A stretch of DNA of 64,000 bases from Solirubrobacter deserti (GTDB lineage: Bacteria > Actinomycetota > Thermoleophilia > Solirubrobacterales > Solirubrobacteraceae): contig NZ_JAPCID010000021.1 in the NCBI RefSeq assembly GCF_027587175.1, forward strand, positions 52,507 to 116,506, read 5' to 3'. The position numbers and the translations under genes were made by a program. Shown here one piece after another: positions 44,398-52,841 of the stretch (positions are counted from its first letter, which is position 1; each line of letters starts with the position of its first letter). Below the pieces are notes generated by a model, which was not told where the DNA came from, ran no database searches, and worked only from the letters and a program-made list of their open reading frames with translations.

Positions 44398-44434
44398 CCT
44401 GCGCGACACGAGCCCGAGCGAATCGCCCGCGGTG

Positions 44435-45067
44435 TCACGCGGCCGCGGACTGCCAGGCGGCTTCCCAGAACGCGAGCTCGTGCCGCGATGAGGCCACGAA
44501 CGCCTCGCGCATCCGGTCCAAGTCGCCTTCGACCTCGTCCAGCAGCTCGCGCGACCACGCCGCGAGCTCCCCGAACTCCTCGCTCGCGTACATCTCGATC
44601 CATTCGCCGTACCGCGCCGACGTCGCCGACGACGCCAACGCCGTCCCGATCTCCGCATAGCCCCACATGCACGGCGCGACCGCCGCGACCAGCTCGGCGA
44701 AGTCGCCCAAGGACGCGACGCGCAGGAGGAAGTCGCAGTAGGCGGCGGTCGCGGGCTCGACCACCGTCGCCTCCAGGTCGTGCACATCCCAGCGGGCGGC
44801 GAACGAGCGGTGCAGCTCCATCTCGGTCTCCAGCACCGCCAGCGACAACGCCGCGAAGCGCCGCATCCACGAGAGCCGCGGCGCCCGGGCGGCGCCCAGC
44901 GACAGCAGCCGCCCGTAGTCGATGAGGAACCGGTAGTCCTGCCGGACGTACCACTGGAAGACGCGCTCGTCCAACGTCCCGTCGCCGATCCCGCGCACGA
45001 ACGGATGCGTCAGGGACGCCTCCCACAGCTCGGCGGCGGCGTCGCGCAGCGCCAGCGAGCGGATCAA
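44435..45067 (-). CDS. tenA: TenA-family protein (thiaminase II-like)
   Basis: A 210-residue all-helical protein. TenA hallmarks are HPFVRGIGDGTLDERVFQWY, VRQDYRFLIDYGRLLSL (Asp of the active site), and APCMWGYAEIGTALA with the catalytic Cys of the thiaminase-type TenA; a late Glu is in HELAFWEAAWQ. TenA hydrolyses aminopyrimidine precursors to salvage thiamin. The start is taken as TTG 45067, overlapping the ferritin stop as TTGA; no ATG or GTG gives the full N-terminus. No other thiamin gene or TPP riboswitch is visible; the partner in the operon is a ferritin. Confidence 0.8.
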   Translation of the reverse strand: MIRSLALRDAAAELWEASLTHPFVRGIGDGTLDERVFQWYVRQDYRFLIDYGRLLSLGAARAPRLSWMRRFAALSLAVLETEMELHRSFAARWDVHDLEATVVEPATAAYCDFLLRVASLGDFAELVAAVAPCMWGYAEIGTALASSATSARYGEWIEMYASEEFGELAAWSRELLDEVEGDLDRMREAFVASSRHELAFWEAAWQSAAA

Positions 45068-45597
45068 CCGCCGGCGCCCGCGGCCGCCGGCGCGGTCGGG
45101 TCGGCGCCCTCGGAGTCGGCCATCTCGCGGGCCATGAAGTTCTCGATGTCCATCGGGTCGTCCTTGGAGCGCTCGACGACGCGCAGCAGGTCGCTCATCG
45201 TGGCGACCTCCTCGACCTGCTCCTTGATGAACCACTGCATGAACTGCTCGCTGGTGTAGTCGCCCTCGGCGCGGGCGCAGCCGGCGAGCGCGTTGATCTG
45301 CTCGGTCACGCGCTTCTCCTGCGCGAGCGCCAGCGCGACGGGCTCGACGATGTCGGCGAAGCGCACCTGGGGCGCCAGCACGCCCGGGATCACGACGTCG
45401 GCGTCCGCGTCGATCAGGTACTGGACCATCATCATCGCGTGGTCGCGCTCCTCCAGCGCCTGCGCGTAGAAGAAGCGCGCGAGCTGCGGGAGCGTCTCGG
45501 CGTCGTAGTGGACGGCGCAGGCGACGTACTGCTGGTGTGCGGCGTACTCGTGCGCGATCTGCTCGTTCAGGAGCTTGACAAAGGCGTCGGCGGCCAT
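45064..45597 (-). CDS. Ferritin-like iron-storage protein
   Basis: A 177-residue four-helix protein, typical ferritin length. Di-iron ligands are visible: LLNEQIAHEYAAHQQYVACA (Glu, and Glu/Tyr), ALEERDHAMMMVQYL (E-x-x-H), QEKRVTEQINALAG and WFIKEQVEEVATMSDLL. The C-terminal tail (SEGADPTAPAAAGAGG) is flexible. It should oxidise and store iron in a 24-mer. ATG 45597 is nine bases after TAGCAT in a promoter shared with the Cys-rich gene. It is first in a coupled pair with tenA (TTGA). Confidence 0.85.
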   Translation of the reverse strand: MAADAFVKLLNEQIAHEYAAHQQYVACAVHYDAETLPQLARFFYAQALEERDHAMMMVQYLIDADADVVIPGVLAPQVRFADIVEPVALALAQEKRVTEQINALAGCARAEGDYTSEQFMQWFIKEQVEEVATMSDLLRVVERSKDDPMDIENFMAREMADSEGADPTAPAAAGAGG

Positions 45598-45606
45598 TAA
45601 GCGCGG

Positions 45607-45616
45607 ATGCTATACC
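45607..45616. promoter_or_regulatory. Overlapping divergent -10 boxes of the ferritin and Cys-rich genes
   Basis: ATGCTATACC: minus-strand TAGCAT is nine bases before the ferritin ATG; plus-strand TATACC is nine bases before TTG 45626. The boxes share the central TA, as between the mutase gene and selA. No iron box is recognised. Confidence 0.45.
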
Positions 45617-45625
45617 GACGACCCC

Positions 45626-45835
45626 TTGGCGAAGAAGAAGTCGAAGACCAAGCCGGACGGACCCAAGCTCGTGAAGGTCAAGGGCAAGTGCTGCAAGAGC
45701 CGGCCGCGGTGCAAGAAGTGCCCGGTCGTGTGCAAGCGGCTGTCCAACCAAGGACTCGCGGAACGGTTGCCGAACGGCAACTACGTGTTGAGCATCGACG
45801 TGAGCAAGAAAGTGCTCAAGGCGGCGCGCGGGTAG
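45626..45835 (+). CDS. Small Cys- and Lys-rich protein
   Basis: About 69 residues if TTG 45626 is used; TTG 45575 is a longer alternative but lies inside the ferritin gene. The chain has an N-terminal run of lysines, then [20 protein letters not shown] with five cysteines (CC, C-x2-C, C) and a C-terminal segment [19 protein letters not shown]. The cysteine spacing suggests a structural zinc or iron-sulfur site; the basic charge suggests nucleic-acid contact. I do not recognise the family. It shares a promoter region with ferritin, so a link to iron is possible. Confidence 0.6.
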   Translation: MAKKKSKTKPDGPKLVKVKGKCCKSRPRCKKCPVVCKRLSNQGLAERLPNGNYVLSIDVSKKVLKAARG

Positions 45836-45844
45836 CCGGCTGGC

Positions 45845-45850
45845 TATCCT
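45845..45850 (+). promoter_or_regulatory. -10 box of the UDP-glucuronate decarboxylase gene
   Basis: TATCCT, eight bases before ATG 45859, with no Shine-Dalgarno; probably leaderless. Confidence 0.4.
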
Positions 45851-45858
45851 GGCAGCCC

Positions 45859-46809
45859 ATGGCCACCTGCCTCGTAACCGGTGGCAGCGGCTTTCTCGGA
45901 TCGCACTTGTGCGATGCGTTGTTGGCACGGGGTCACCGAGTGATCTGCGTCGACAACTTCGACACCGGGTCGCTCGCCAACATCAAGCATCTGCGTGGAC
46001 CGGACTTCGTGTTCATGCACAAGGACGTCACGGAGCCGTTCTTCGTCGACGAGCCGGTCGACTTCGTGTTCCACTTCGCCAGCCCGGCGAGCCCGATCGA
46101 CTACCTGCGGCTCCCGCTGCACACGTTGAAGGTCGGCTCCTACGGCACGCATCACGCGCTCGGCCTGGCGAAGCTGCATCGCGCCCGCTTCCTGACGGCG
46201 TCGACGTCCGAGGTCTACGGCGACCCGCAGGTGCATCCGCAGCCCGAGTCCTACTGGGGCCACGTGAACCCGATCGGCCCGCGCGGCGTCTACGACGAGG
46301 CCAAGCGCTACGCCGAGGCGCTGACGATGGCCTACCACCGTCAGCAGGGCGTGGACACCGCGATCGTGCGCATCTTCAACACGTACGGCCCGCGCATGCG
46401 CCCGCACGACGGCCGGGCGATCCCGACCTTCCTGCGCCAGGCGCTGCAGGACAAGCCGATCACCGTGTTCGGCACCGGCCAGCAGACCCGCTCGTTCTGC
46501 TACGTCGACGATCTGATCGACGGCATCATCCGGCTCTCGGAGTCCGGCGTCCATCAGCCCGTGAACATCGGCAACCCGCACGAGTTCACGCTGCTGGAGC
46601 TGGCCAAGACGGTGATCGAAGTGACCGGCTCGCGCTCGGAGATCGTGTTCGAGGCGCTGCCGACCGACGACCCGCAGGTGCGCCAGCCGGACATCACGCT
46701 CGCACGGGAGCTGCTTGGCTGGGAGCCGACCGTGACCCTGCGCGATGGCCTCCAGCGGACGCTGGACGCGGCCGGGACCGGCGCGCTGACCGGCGCTCTG
46801 CCGGCCTAG
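45859..46809 (+). CDS. UDP-glucuronate decarboxylase (NAD-dependent SDR epimerase family)
   Basis: A 316-residue extended SDR. NAD-binding [15 protein letters not shown], substrate region [20 protein letters not shown], catalytic STSEVYGDP and [16 protein letters not shown] (Tyr-x3-Lys) follow the UXS pattern very closely; [20 protein letters not shown] and [13 protein letters not shown] complete it. It makes UDP-xylose from UDP-glucuronate for surface polysaccharide. ATG 45859 is supported by the -10 box. A strong hairpin separates it from the glycosylphosphotransferase gene, but both point the same way. Confidence 0.88.
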   Translation: MATCLVTGGSGFLGSHLCDALLARGHRVICVDNFDTGSLANIKHLRGPDFVFMHKDVTEPFFVDEPVDFVFHFASPASPIDYLRLPLHTLKVGSYGTHHALGLAKLHRARFLTASTSEVYGDPQVHPQPESYWGHVNPIGPRGVYDEAKRYAEALTMAYHRQQGVDTAIVRIFNTYGPRMRPHDGRAIPTFLRQALQDKPITVFGTGQQTRSFCYVDDLIDGIIRLSESGVHQPVNIGNPHEFTLLELAKTVIEVTGSRSEIVFEALPTDDPQVRQPDITLARELLGWEPTVTLRDGLQRTLDAAGTGALTGALPA

Positions 46810-46820
46810 CCGCGAGAATG

Positions 46821-46846
46821 CGCGCGACTCCCCTCGGAGTCGCGCG
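46821..46846 (+). terminator. Hairpin between the UDP-xylose and glycosylphosphotransferase genes
   Basis: Perfect 11-bp arms CGCGCGACTCC / GGAGTCGCGCG with loop CCTC, 12 bases past the stop, followed only by TTGAAG. It may end transcription or reduce expression of the next gene. Confidence 0.5.
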
Positions 46847-46863
46847 TTGAAGTACCGAAGCCA

Positions 46864-48387
46864 GTGGCCGACACCCAGACCAAGACCCCCGAGACGCGCG
46901 CGCACACCCGCGCGCCGCAGACGATGGTGCTGCCACCGGTGGACGTGCGCCGCAAGCGCCCGCCGCTGCTCTCCTTCCTGTTGCGGATGGAGACGCTCCG
47001 CAAGGCGTCGCGCGTGGTCTCGCTGCTCGCCCTGGACTTCGCGTGCCTGTACGCCGCGCTGGTCGTCGCGCTGATGGTCAAGGCCGTCGTGCGCGACGGC
47101 GAATGGGCGTGGGACGCGTCCCTGCACGAGGCGCGCGAGACGATCGCCTTCGCCTATCTGGTCACGGTCCTGCTGTTCGCCCGCTCCGGCCTGTACGCCG
47201 AGCGCGCGCAGCGACCGGGCATCGCACGGATCGTCTCGTCGCTGTTCCAGGTGACGGTCGTGTCGCTGATCTTCGCGCTGGTCAACGGCAGCGAGGACTA
47301 CAACAGCTACTACATCTTCTACGGCACGCTGGTCTTCGCCGTGATCATCCTCGGCTCGGCGCGGTGGATGTACGAGAAGGTCACGGGCATGATCCTGCGC
47401 GCGGCGGGCTACCGCCGGCGCGCGGTGCTCGTCGGCTCCGGCCGCCACATCGAGGACGTCGCGCACGCGCTGCGCGACGAGGTGCACGTCCCCGTCGAGA
47501 TGGTCGGCTTCATCTCCCTCACGCCGCGGCCGGACAACGGCCTGCGCTCGCTGGGCCGGATCGAGGACGTCGCCGACGTGCTGGACGTCTACCGCGTGCA
47601 GGAAGTGATCATCGCCGACCCGGACTTCCCGGAGGAGCGCGCCGTCGAGCTCGTGGACACCTGCCACCAGCGCGGCGTGACCGTGCGCGTGGCGCCGTCG
47701 ACGATGGAGATCCTCGTCCAGCGCGCGGAGCTCGTCCCGGGCACATCGGTGCCGCTGTTCGAGCTGCGGCCGCCGGTCTTCGACGGCATCGACTACTTCA
47801 TCAAGCGCTCGTTCGACGTGTTCGTGTCGCTGCTGCTGCTGGGGCTGCTCTCGCCCGTGCTGGCCGTCCTCGGGCTGCTCGTCCGGCTGTCGTCGCGCGG
47901 CCCGGTGATCTACCGCTCCTACCGTCCCGGCATCGGCGGGGCCGCGTTCGCGTGCCTGAAGTTCCGGACGATGTACTCGGACGCCGATCAGCGCCAGGCC
48001 GACCTGGAGTCGCTCAACGAGGCGAGCGGCGCGCTGTTCAAGATCAAGCGCGACCCGCGCCTGACGCCCGTGGGGCGCTTCCTGCGCCGCTACTCGCTCG
48101 ACGAGCTCCCGCAGCTGGTGAACGTGTTGCGCGGCGAGATGTCGCTCGTCGGCCCGCGCCCGCTCCCGCAGCGCGACTTCGACAAGCTCGACGACTGGCA
48201 CAAGAAGCGCTACCTCGTCACGCCCGGCATGACCGGCCTGTGGCAGATCTCGGGGCGCTCGGAGCTGGACTTCGACGATCTGGTGCGGCTCGACTTCCTC
48301 TATCTCGAGCGCTGGTCGGTCGGGCTCGACCTCGCGATCCTGCTCAAGACGATCCCGGCCGTGCTACTGCGCCGGGGCGCCTACTAG
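46864..48387 (+). CDS. Polyprenyl-phosphate glycosyl-1-phosphate transferase (initiating exopolysaccharide transferase)
   Basis: A 507-residue membrane protein. The N-terminal half has four transmembrane helices (SLLALDFACLYAALVVALMV, IAFAYLVTVLLFA, LFQVTVVSLIFALVNG, TLVFAVIILGSARW), then a Rossmann-like CoA_binding_3 domain (RAVLVGSGRHIEDVAHALRD). The C-terminal catalytic part has a membrane hairpin (RSFDVFVSLLLLGLLSPVLA), FACLKFRTMYSDAD, RYSLDELPQLVNVLRGEMSL, VGPRPLPQRDF and PGMTGLWQISGRSELDFDD. It moves a sugar-phosphate to undecaprenyl phosphate, the first step of polymer assembly. GTG 46864. The end overlaps a convergent MBL gene by 24 bases. Confidence 0.9.
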   Translation: MADTQTKTPETRAHTRAPQTMVLPPVDVRRKRPPLLSFLLRMETLRKASRVVSLLALDFACLYAALVVALMVKAVVRDGEWAWDASLHEARETIAFAYLVTVLLFARSGLYAERAQRPGIARIVSSLFQVTVVSLIFALVNGSEDYNSYYIFYGTLVFAVIILGSARWMYEKVTGMILRAAGYRRRAVLVGSGRHIEDVAHALRDEVHVPVEMVGFISLTPRPDNGLRSLGRIEDVADVLDVYRVQEVIIADPDFPEERAVELVDTCHQRGVTVRVAPSTMEILVQRAELVPGTSVPLFELRPPVFDGIDYFIKRSFDVFVSLLLLGLLSPVLAVLGLLVRLSSRGPVIYRSYRPGIGGAAFACLKFRTMYSDADQRQADLESLNEASGALFKIKRDPRLTPVGRFLRRYSLDELPQLVNVLRGEMSLVGPRPLPQRDFDKLDDWHKKRYLVTPGMTGLWQISGRSELDFDDLVRLDFLYLERWSVGLDLAILLKTIPAVLLRRGAY

Positions 48388-49128
48388 CGCGCCGTCCTCC
48401 GGGACCAGCACCCGTTCCGTGAGCCCTTCGGCCCGCAGCCGTGCGCGCAGGTCCGCGCGCGTCTCGGTGGCGTGCGCGATCGCGTCGAGGTGGACGGCGA
48501 CGATCTGGACCGCTGGGACGCGGTGGGCGAGCTCCACGACGTCGTCGCTGGTCATCACGATCGGGTCCCCGGTGTTGAAGCGGGCACCGCTCGCGTTGAC
48601 CACGATCGTGCCGGGGCGGTGCTCGTCGACGGCCGCCAGCACCTCCGGGCAGAGGATCGTGTCGCCGGCGATGTAGACGCTCCGCTCGCCCGGAGCATGG
48701 AGCACGAAGCCCGACACGGGGCCCATCGCCGCCCCGATCTCACCCGTGCCGTGCTGCCCGTCCGTGCGGGCGATCAGCAGCTCGCCGAGCGTGGCGTCCG
48801 CGTGCACGGGCCGCGCGTCGACGAACCCGTCCGCGTGCAGGCGCTCGGTGTCGTGCGGCTGGCAGAAGATCGGCAGGTCGTGTGGCACCAGCTCGCGCGC
48901 CGTCGTGTCCCAGTGGTCCTGGTGCACGTGGGTGAGCAGGACGGCGTCCACGCCGGCGACGACCGCCTCCGCGGGCTGCGGGAGCTCGACGAGCGGGTTG
49001 CGGCGCGGGTTCGGCGTGTCCGGGACGGCTTCGCGCGCGCCCGCCGGGTCCAGCTGGGGATCGACGAGCAGCGTGTGGCCGGCGACCTCCACCCGCAGGG
49101 TCGCGTTGCGGATCAGGGTGAGCTTCAC
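48364..49128 (-). CDS. MBL-fold hydrolase, UlaG-like
   Basis: A 254-residue protein of the beta-lactamase-like L-ascorbate lactonase type. It starts MKLTLIRNATLRVEVAGHTL, the typical N-terminus, followed by the metal motif LLTHVHQDHWD, YIAGDTILCPEV (Asp ligand) and VAVHLDAIAHA (last His). The reaction is unknown; the class contains lactonases and phosphodiesterases. Start GTG 49128 lies just past the 3-prime end of the kelch cluster; TAGGCT seven bases upstream could be its -10. Confidence 0.75.
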   Translation of the reverse strand: MKLTLIRNATLRVEVAGHTLLVDPQLDPAGAREAVPDTPNPRRNPLVELPQPAEAVVAGVDAVLLTHVHQDHWDTTARELVPHDLPIFCQPHDTERLHADGFVDARPVHADATLGELLIARTDGQHGTGEIGAAMGPVSGFVLHAPGERSVYIAGDTILCPEVLAAVDEHRPGTIVVNASGARFNTGDPIVMTSDDVVELAHRVPAVQIVAVHLDAIAHATETRADLRARLRAEGLTERVLVPEDGALVGAPAQ

Positions 49129-49138
49129 GCCTAGCAGC

Positions 49139-50923
49139 CTACGGGCGTGCAGCGCGGGCGGCCCTCGCTGCGGCGGTTCTTGGCGACGCGGTCCGTGACG
49201 GTGTCGTGAGGCGGCCCGGCAGCGCGACCGTGACGTTGATCCGCGTGCCGTTGCGCAGGCGCTTGCCGTTGAGCGCCTTGATGCGCACGGGCCGCGCGCC
49301 CTTGCCGGTGGCGGTCGCGCGCCGGCAGGCGTTGCGCGTGCACGTGACCGTGATGCGCGCGCCGGTCGTGGCCTTGACGTAGTAGGCCACGACCTTGATG
49401 CCGTTCTTGAGCCGCTGGTAGCGGATCGACGGGTCGGCGAGCAGCCCGGTCGGGCAGCCGCGGCGCGCGCGCGGCCCAGCGCTGCCGGCGCAGGCGTCGG
49501 CTTCGTTGGGCAGGCCGTCCCCGTCGTCGTCGCGCTGTCCGGCCGGGATCGGTGCCGGTGGCGCGGGCGGCCCGGCGATTCCGCGGCCGCTCAGCGCGAC
49601 GCTGTAGGTCCCGGTCGTCGTGTTGGCCGCGAACGACAGCGTCGCTCCGCGGACGCCGCCGCCCCTGGGTGTGAAGCGCACGTCCATACGACAGCTCGCG
49701 CCGGGCGCGACGCTGCGACAGCGCGCCGCGTCGACGGCGAAGTCTCCCGCCTCGCCGCCGCTCAGCGCATGGTCGGCCGTGACCAGCGGCTCGGCCGACG
49801 TGTTGGTGACGACGATGTCCGCGACGCCCGTGGTGCCCTCGGCGCGCTCCTCGAACGTCACCGCGCGGTCGGTGCTCAGCGTCGCGGTCGGTGTCCACAG
49901 CAGCGTCTCGCTGCCGAGGTTGCCGCCCGCGAGCAGCACCCGGCCGTCGTGCAGCCGCGTGAGCGAGTGGTAGGCGACGCCGCGGGTGAACGCGCGCCCG
50001 CCGGACCACGTGTTGGTCGCCGGCGAGTAGAAGAAGACGTCGTTGCCGCTGCCGTTGCCGTTCGTGAGCATGACCTGACCGTTCGCCAGCAGCGTCGAGA
50101 TCGGCTGCACGATCGGCCCGGGCGTCGCGGCGGCGAGCGTCCACGTGCCCGTCGCCGGGTCGTAGATCTCGCTGCGCAGATCACCGCTGCCGCCGGCGGC
50201 GAGCACGCGGCCGTCGGCGAGCGCCGTCAGCGACGGGTAGATCCGCGCGACGTGCATCGGCCTCGGTCCGGACCACGTGTTCGCTGGGTGGCTGAACGTC
50301 CAGTTGCGCTGGAGCGGCAGTTCTTGACCGTCCTGATCCAACGTCAGCTCCGGGCCGACGAGCACGCCGTTGTTCGGCAGCGCGGCGGCGCCGATGAAGC
50401 GGCGGTCCGCGGGCAGCCCCGTCGGGATGCTCGTCCAGCCGTTGAAGAGCGGGTCGAAGAGCTCGACTGAACCGGCGTTCCCGGGGAGGGACCCGCCGGC
50501 GAGCAGCGCGCGACCGCCAGCGAGCGGGACCAGCGTCCCGGTGCGCCGCTGCCCCGCGAGGTTGCGCACCGGTGTCCACGCGTTCGTCCGGGGGTCGTAG
50601 ATCTCCGCCGTCGCCGAGAGGAACCCGCCCGCGACGAGCACGCGCCCGTCGGTCAGCTTCGTCATCGCGTGCGAGGTCCGCGGCTCAGACATCGGCGGGC
50701 CGGGCGACCAGCGATCGGTCAGCGGGTCGTAGAACTCGACCGACGCCTTCACGGTGCCGCCGCTGCCGCCGGCGACCATCAGCCGCCCGTCGTCGAGCGC
50801 GACGCCCTGGAAGTGCGTGCGCGTGACGCTCATCGGCGCCGCGGGTGCCCAACCGAGGGTGATCCCCGCGTGCGCGGGCGCGGCGAGCGCCAGCAGGAAG
50901 GCGAGCGTGAGGCGAATCAGCAT
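49139..50923 (-). CDS. Secreted kelch-repeat protein, paralogue 1, with frameshifted C-terminus
   Basis: A 594-residue protein. Signal peptide MLIRLTLAFLLALAAPAHA; kelch-type blades such as LDDGRLMVAGGSGGTVKASV and LTDGRVLVAGGFLSATAEIY; then an ASPM/Hydin-like beta domain (ADIVVTNTSAEPLVTADHAL); then a calcium-type loop (DDDGDGLPNEADAC); and finally a domain shared with the two paralogues (LLADPSIRYQRLKNGIKVVA). The frame is lost at about 49202-49206: after GRLTT the protein ends PSRTASPRT..., whereas the next frame continues TVTDRVAKNRRSEGRPRCTP then VGC-stop (at 49131), matching the paralogues. One missing C explains it. ATG 50923 overlaps the paralogue 2 stop by seven bases. Confidence 0.8.
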   Translation of the reverse strand: MLIRLTLAFLLALAAPAHAGITLGWAPAAPMSVTRTHFQGVALDDGRLMVAGGSGGTVKASVEFYDPLTDRWSPGPPMSEPRTSHAMTKLTDGRVLVAGGFLSATAEIYDPRTNAWTPVRNLAGQRRTGTLVPLAGGRALLAGGSLPGNAGSVELFDPLFNGWTSIPTGLPADRRFIGAAALPNNGVLVGPELTLDQDGQELPLQRNWTFSHPANTWSGPRPMHVARIYPSLTALADGRVLAAGGSGDLRSEIYDPATGTWTLAAATPGPIVQPISTLLANGQVMLTNGNGSGNDVFFYSPATNTWSGGRAFTRGVAYHSLTRLHDGRVLLAGGNLGSETLLWTPTATLSTDRAVTFEERAEGTTGVADIVVTNTSAEPLVTADHALSGGEAGDFAVDAARCRSVAPGASCRMDVRFTPRGGGVRGATLSFAANTTTGTYSVALSGRGIAGPPAPPAPIPAGQRDDDGDGLPNEADACAGSAGPRARRGCPTGLLADPSIRYQRLKNGIKVVAYYVKATTGARITVTCTRNACRRATATGKGARPVRIKALNGKRLRNGTRINVTVALPGRLTTPSRTASPRTAAARAARAARP

Positions 50924-52785
50924 CCGACGGGGACGCAACGGGGACGGCCTTCGACGCGGCGGCCGCGAGCGATGCTATCGGTCACGGTGGTGGTCAGGCG
51001 ACCGGGCAGGGAGACCGTGACCGTGATCTTGGTGCCGTTGGCCAGCCGCTTGCCGTTCAGGCGGCTGACGCGGACGCGGCGCGCTCCTCGCCCCTTGGTC
51101 GTCGTCGGCCTGCAGCCCTTCGAGCAGCGCACGATGACGGTCGCGTCAGTCGTCGCCTTCACGTAGTAGGCGACGACCTCGATCCCGCCCTTGACCCGCT
51201 TGTACGCGATCGAGGGGTCGGCCAGCAGGCCCGTCGGGCAGCCCGCACGGCGGGTCGCGCCCTTGGTGGCCGGGCAGAGGTCGGCGCTGTCGACCACGCC
51301 GTCCGCGTCCGTATCGGTCGCCGGCACGCCAGGCGCCGGACCGGGGCTCACGATCGGGCCGAGCGCCGGCGTGACGCCTCGTCCGCCGAGCAGGACGACG
51401 GGGCCGGCGCCCCGGGTGTTGGCCGAGACGGTCAGCGTCGCGGCGCGGACCCCGACCTGAGAGGGCGTGAAGCGGACGTCGAGCGCGCAGGTCGCGCCGG
51501 GCGCGATTCCGCCTCGGCAGCGGTCGCCGTTGGCGCTGAAATCGTCGGGATGGGCGCCGCCGAGCGTGAGGTCGCCGATGAAGAGGGGTAGGCCGCCGGT
51601 GTTCGTGAGCTGCACGACGCCGCTCACGCCCACTTGCACGGTGGCGTCGCCGAACGTCACCGCCGGCTCCGTGGCGAGCGTCGTCGTCGGGGTCCAGATC
51701 TCGGCGGTCGTCACGGGTGAGTACGTCCGCGCGTCGAGGCCGCCGGCGATCAGCACGCGTCCGTCCGCCAGCCGCGTCGCCGAGAAGTAGCTCGCGCGCG
51801 GATCGGGAACCTCGGTCGCCGTCCAGACGTCCCTGACGGGGTCGTAGACCTGCGCCGAGGGAAGCAGGCCTGGCTCGTCCGCGGAGACGTCCTCCGTGCC
51901 GGTCATCAGCACGAAGCCGCCGCCGAGCGCGACCGCCGCCGAGGAGGCGAACGGGTTGCGCGTGGCCGCGGCCCACGTCCACGCGTTCGTGCGCGGGTCG
52001 TAGATCTCGGTCGTGCCCGAACCCTGCATGTCGCCGGTTCCGGCGGTGGCGAGCAGCCGCCCGTCGGCCAGCGGCGTCAGCACGTGCAGCGAGCGGCGCT
52101 GGCGCATGGGCGCCATCGGCGTCCATGATGTGCCGCCGTTGTACCGGTAGGTCGCCCCCGTGGCGCCGTCGGGCCGCGTGCCACCGGTGACGATCACGCG
52201 GCCGTCCGGCAGCGTGGAGGCGACCGGGGCGGACACGGGGTCGCCGAGCTCGCCGGCGTACGTCCACTCGCGCGTGGCGGGATCGAAGACCTCGGCGAGC
52301 GTGCTGTACTGGCGATTCCAGTCGATCCCGCCGGCGACGAGCACCCTGCCGTCCGGCAGGAGGGCCGACGTCCCCCACGCGCGCCCGATGGACATCGAGC
52401 CGGCCTTGGTCCACGCTCCCGTCCTCGGGTCGTAGATCTCGGCGTTCGGCAGCGCGTACGCGTCACCCCCGCCGCCGTGGATGAGGACCCGCCCGTCCTT
52501 GAGCTTGACCATCGAGGCGAAGCTGCGCCCGGTATGGAGCGACCCGGTCGGCGTCCAGCGGCCCGTGGCTGGATCGAAGAGCTCGGCGCTCGACATGGAG
52601 ACGGAGTCGCCCGAGCCGCCCGCGACGAGCACGCGCCCGTCATCCAGCAGGATCGCGCTGTGGCCGTCGCGCGCGAAGTGCAGCTCGCCGGTCGGCGCCC
52701 AGCCCGGCTTGACCGTGGCGCTCGCGGGCGCGGCGGACGCGCAGAGCAGCGCCAGGCAGACGGCGATCAAGCGAACGGCGAGCAC
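50917..52785 (-). CDS. Secreted kelch-repeat protein, paralogue 2
   Basis: A 622-residue protein, the intact reference of the trio. Signal peptide LAVRLIAVCLALLCASAAPA. Kelch blades run to about 370 (for example LLDDGRVLVAGGSGDSVSMS, LPDGRVLVAGGIDWNRQYST). An ASPM/Hydin-like domain follows (VVQLTNTGGLPLFIGDLTLG), then DTDADGVVDSADLCP near 490, a thrombospondin-3-like calcium loop. The final 110 residues end GRRVEGRPRCVPVGC. Such propellers resemble galactose-oxidase-like folds, but the copper ligands are not evident. GTG 52785 is nine bases after TACAGT. It leads an operon with paralogue 1. Confidence 0.85.
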   Translation of the reverse strand: MLAVRLIAVCLALLCASAAPASATVKPGWAPTGELHFARDGHSAILLDDGRVLVAGGSGDSVSMSSAELFDPATGRWTPTGSLHTGRSFASMVKLKDGRVLIHGGGGDAYALPNAEIYDPRTGAWTKAGSMSIGRAWGTSALLPDGRVLVAGGIDWNRQYSTLAEVFDPATREWTYAGELGDPVSAPVASTLPDGRVIVTGGTRPDGATGATYRYNGGTSWTPMAPMRQRRSLHVLTPLADGRLLATAGTGDMQGSGTTEIYDPRTNAWTWAAATRNPFASSAAVALGGGFVLMTGTEDVSADEPGLLPSAQVYDPVRDVWTATEVPDPRASYFSATRLADGRVLIAGGLDARTYSPVTTAEIWTPTTTLATEPAVTFGDATVQVGVSGVVQLTNTGGLPLFIGDLTLGGAHPDDFSANGDRCRGGIAPGATCALDVRFTPSQVGVRAATLTVSANTRGAGPVVLLGGRGVTPALGPIVSPGPAPGVPATDTDADGVVDSADLCPATKGATRRAGCPTGLLADPSIAYKRVKGGIEVVAYYVKATTDATVIVRCSKGCRPTTTKGRGARRVRVSRLNGKRLANGTKITVTVSLPGRLTTTVTDSIARGRRVEGRPRCVPVGC

Positions 52786-52794
52786 GGTCGCGCC

Positions 52795-52838
52795 ACTGTA
52801 GATGGCGTGCGCCGGGCGGGCACTCGGCCGTTCGGCCA
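52795..52838 (-). promoter_or_regulatory. Promoter and upstream element of kelch paralogue 2
   Basis: Minus-strand TGGCCGAACGG (52838-52828), 27 bases, then CATC-TACAGT (-10 at 52800-52795) and nine bases to GTG 52785. Same elements and same spacing as at paralogue 3. Confidence 0.5.
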
Positions 52839-52841
52839 CCG

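Noticed and set aside
44212..44434. Possible tRNA(Sec) gene after selB
   Set aside because: No T-loop TTCGA/TTCAA sequence, no 8-bp acceptor and no anticodon arm with a UCA loop could be folded on either strand.
45844..48201. 785-codon minus-strand frame opposite the UXS and glycosylphosphotransferase genes
   Set aside because: Composition typical of an antisense shadow; both plus-strand genes are unmistakable.
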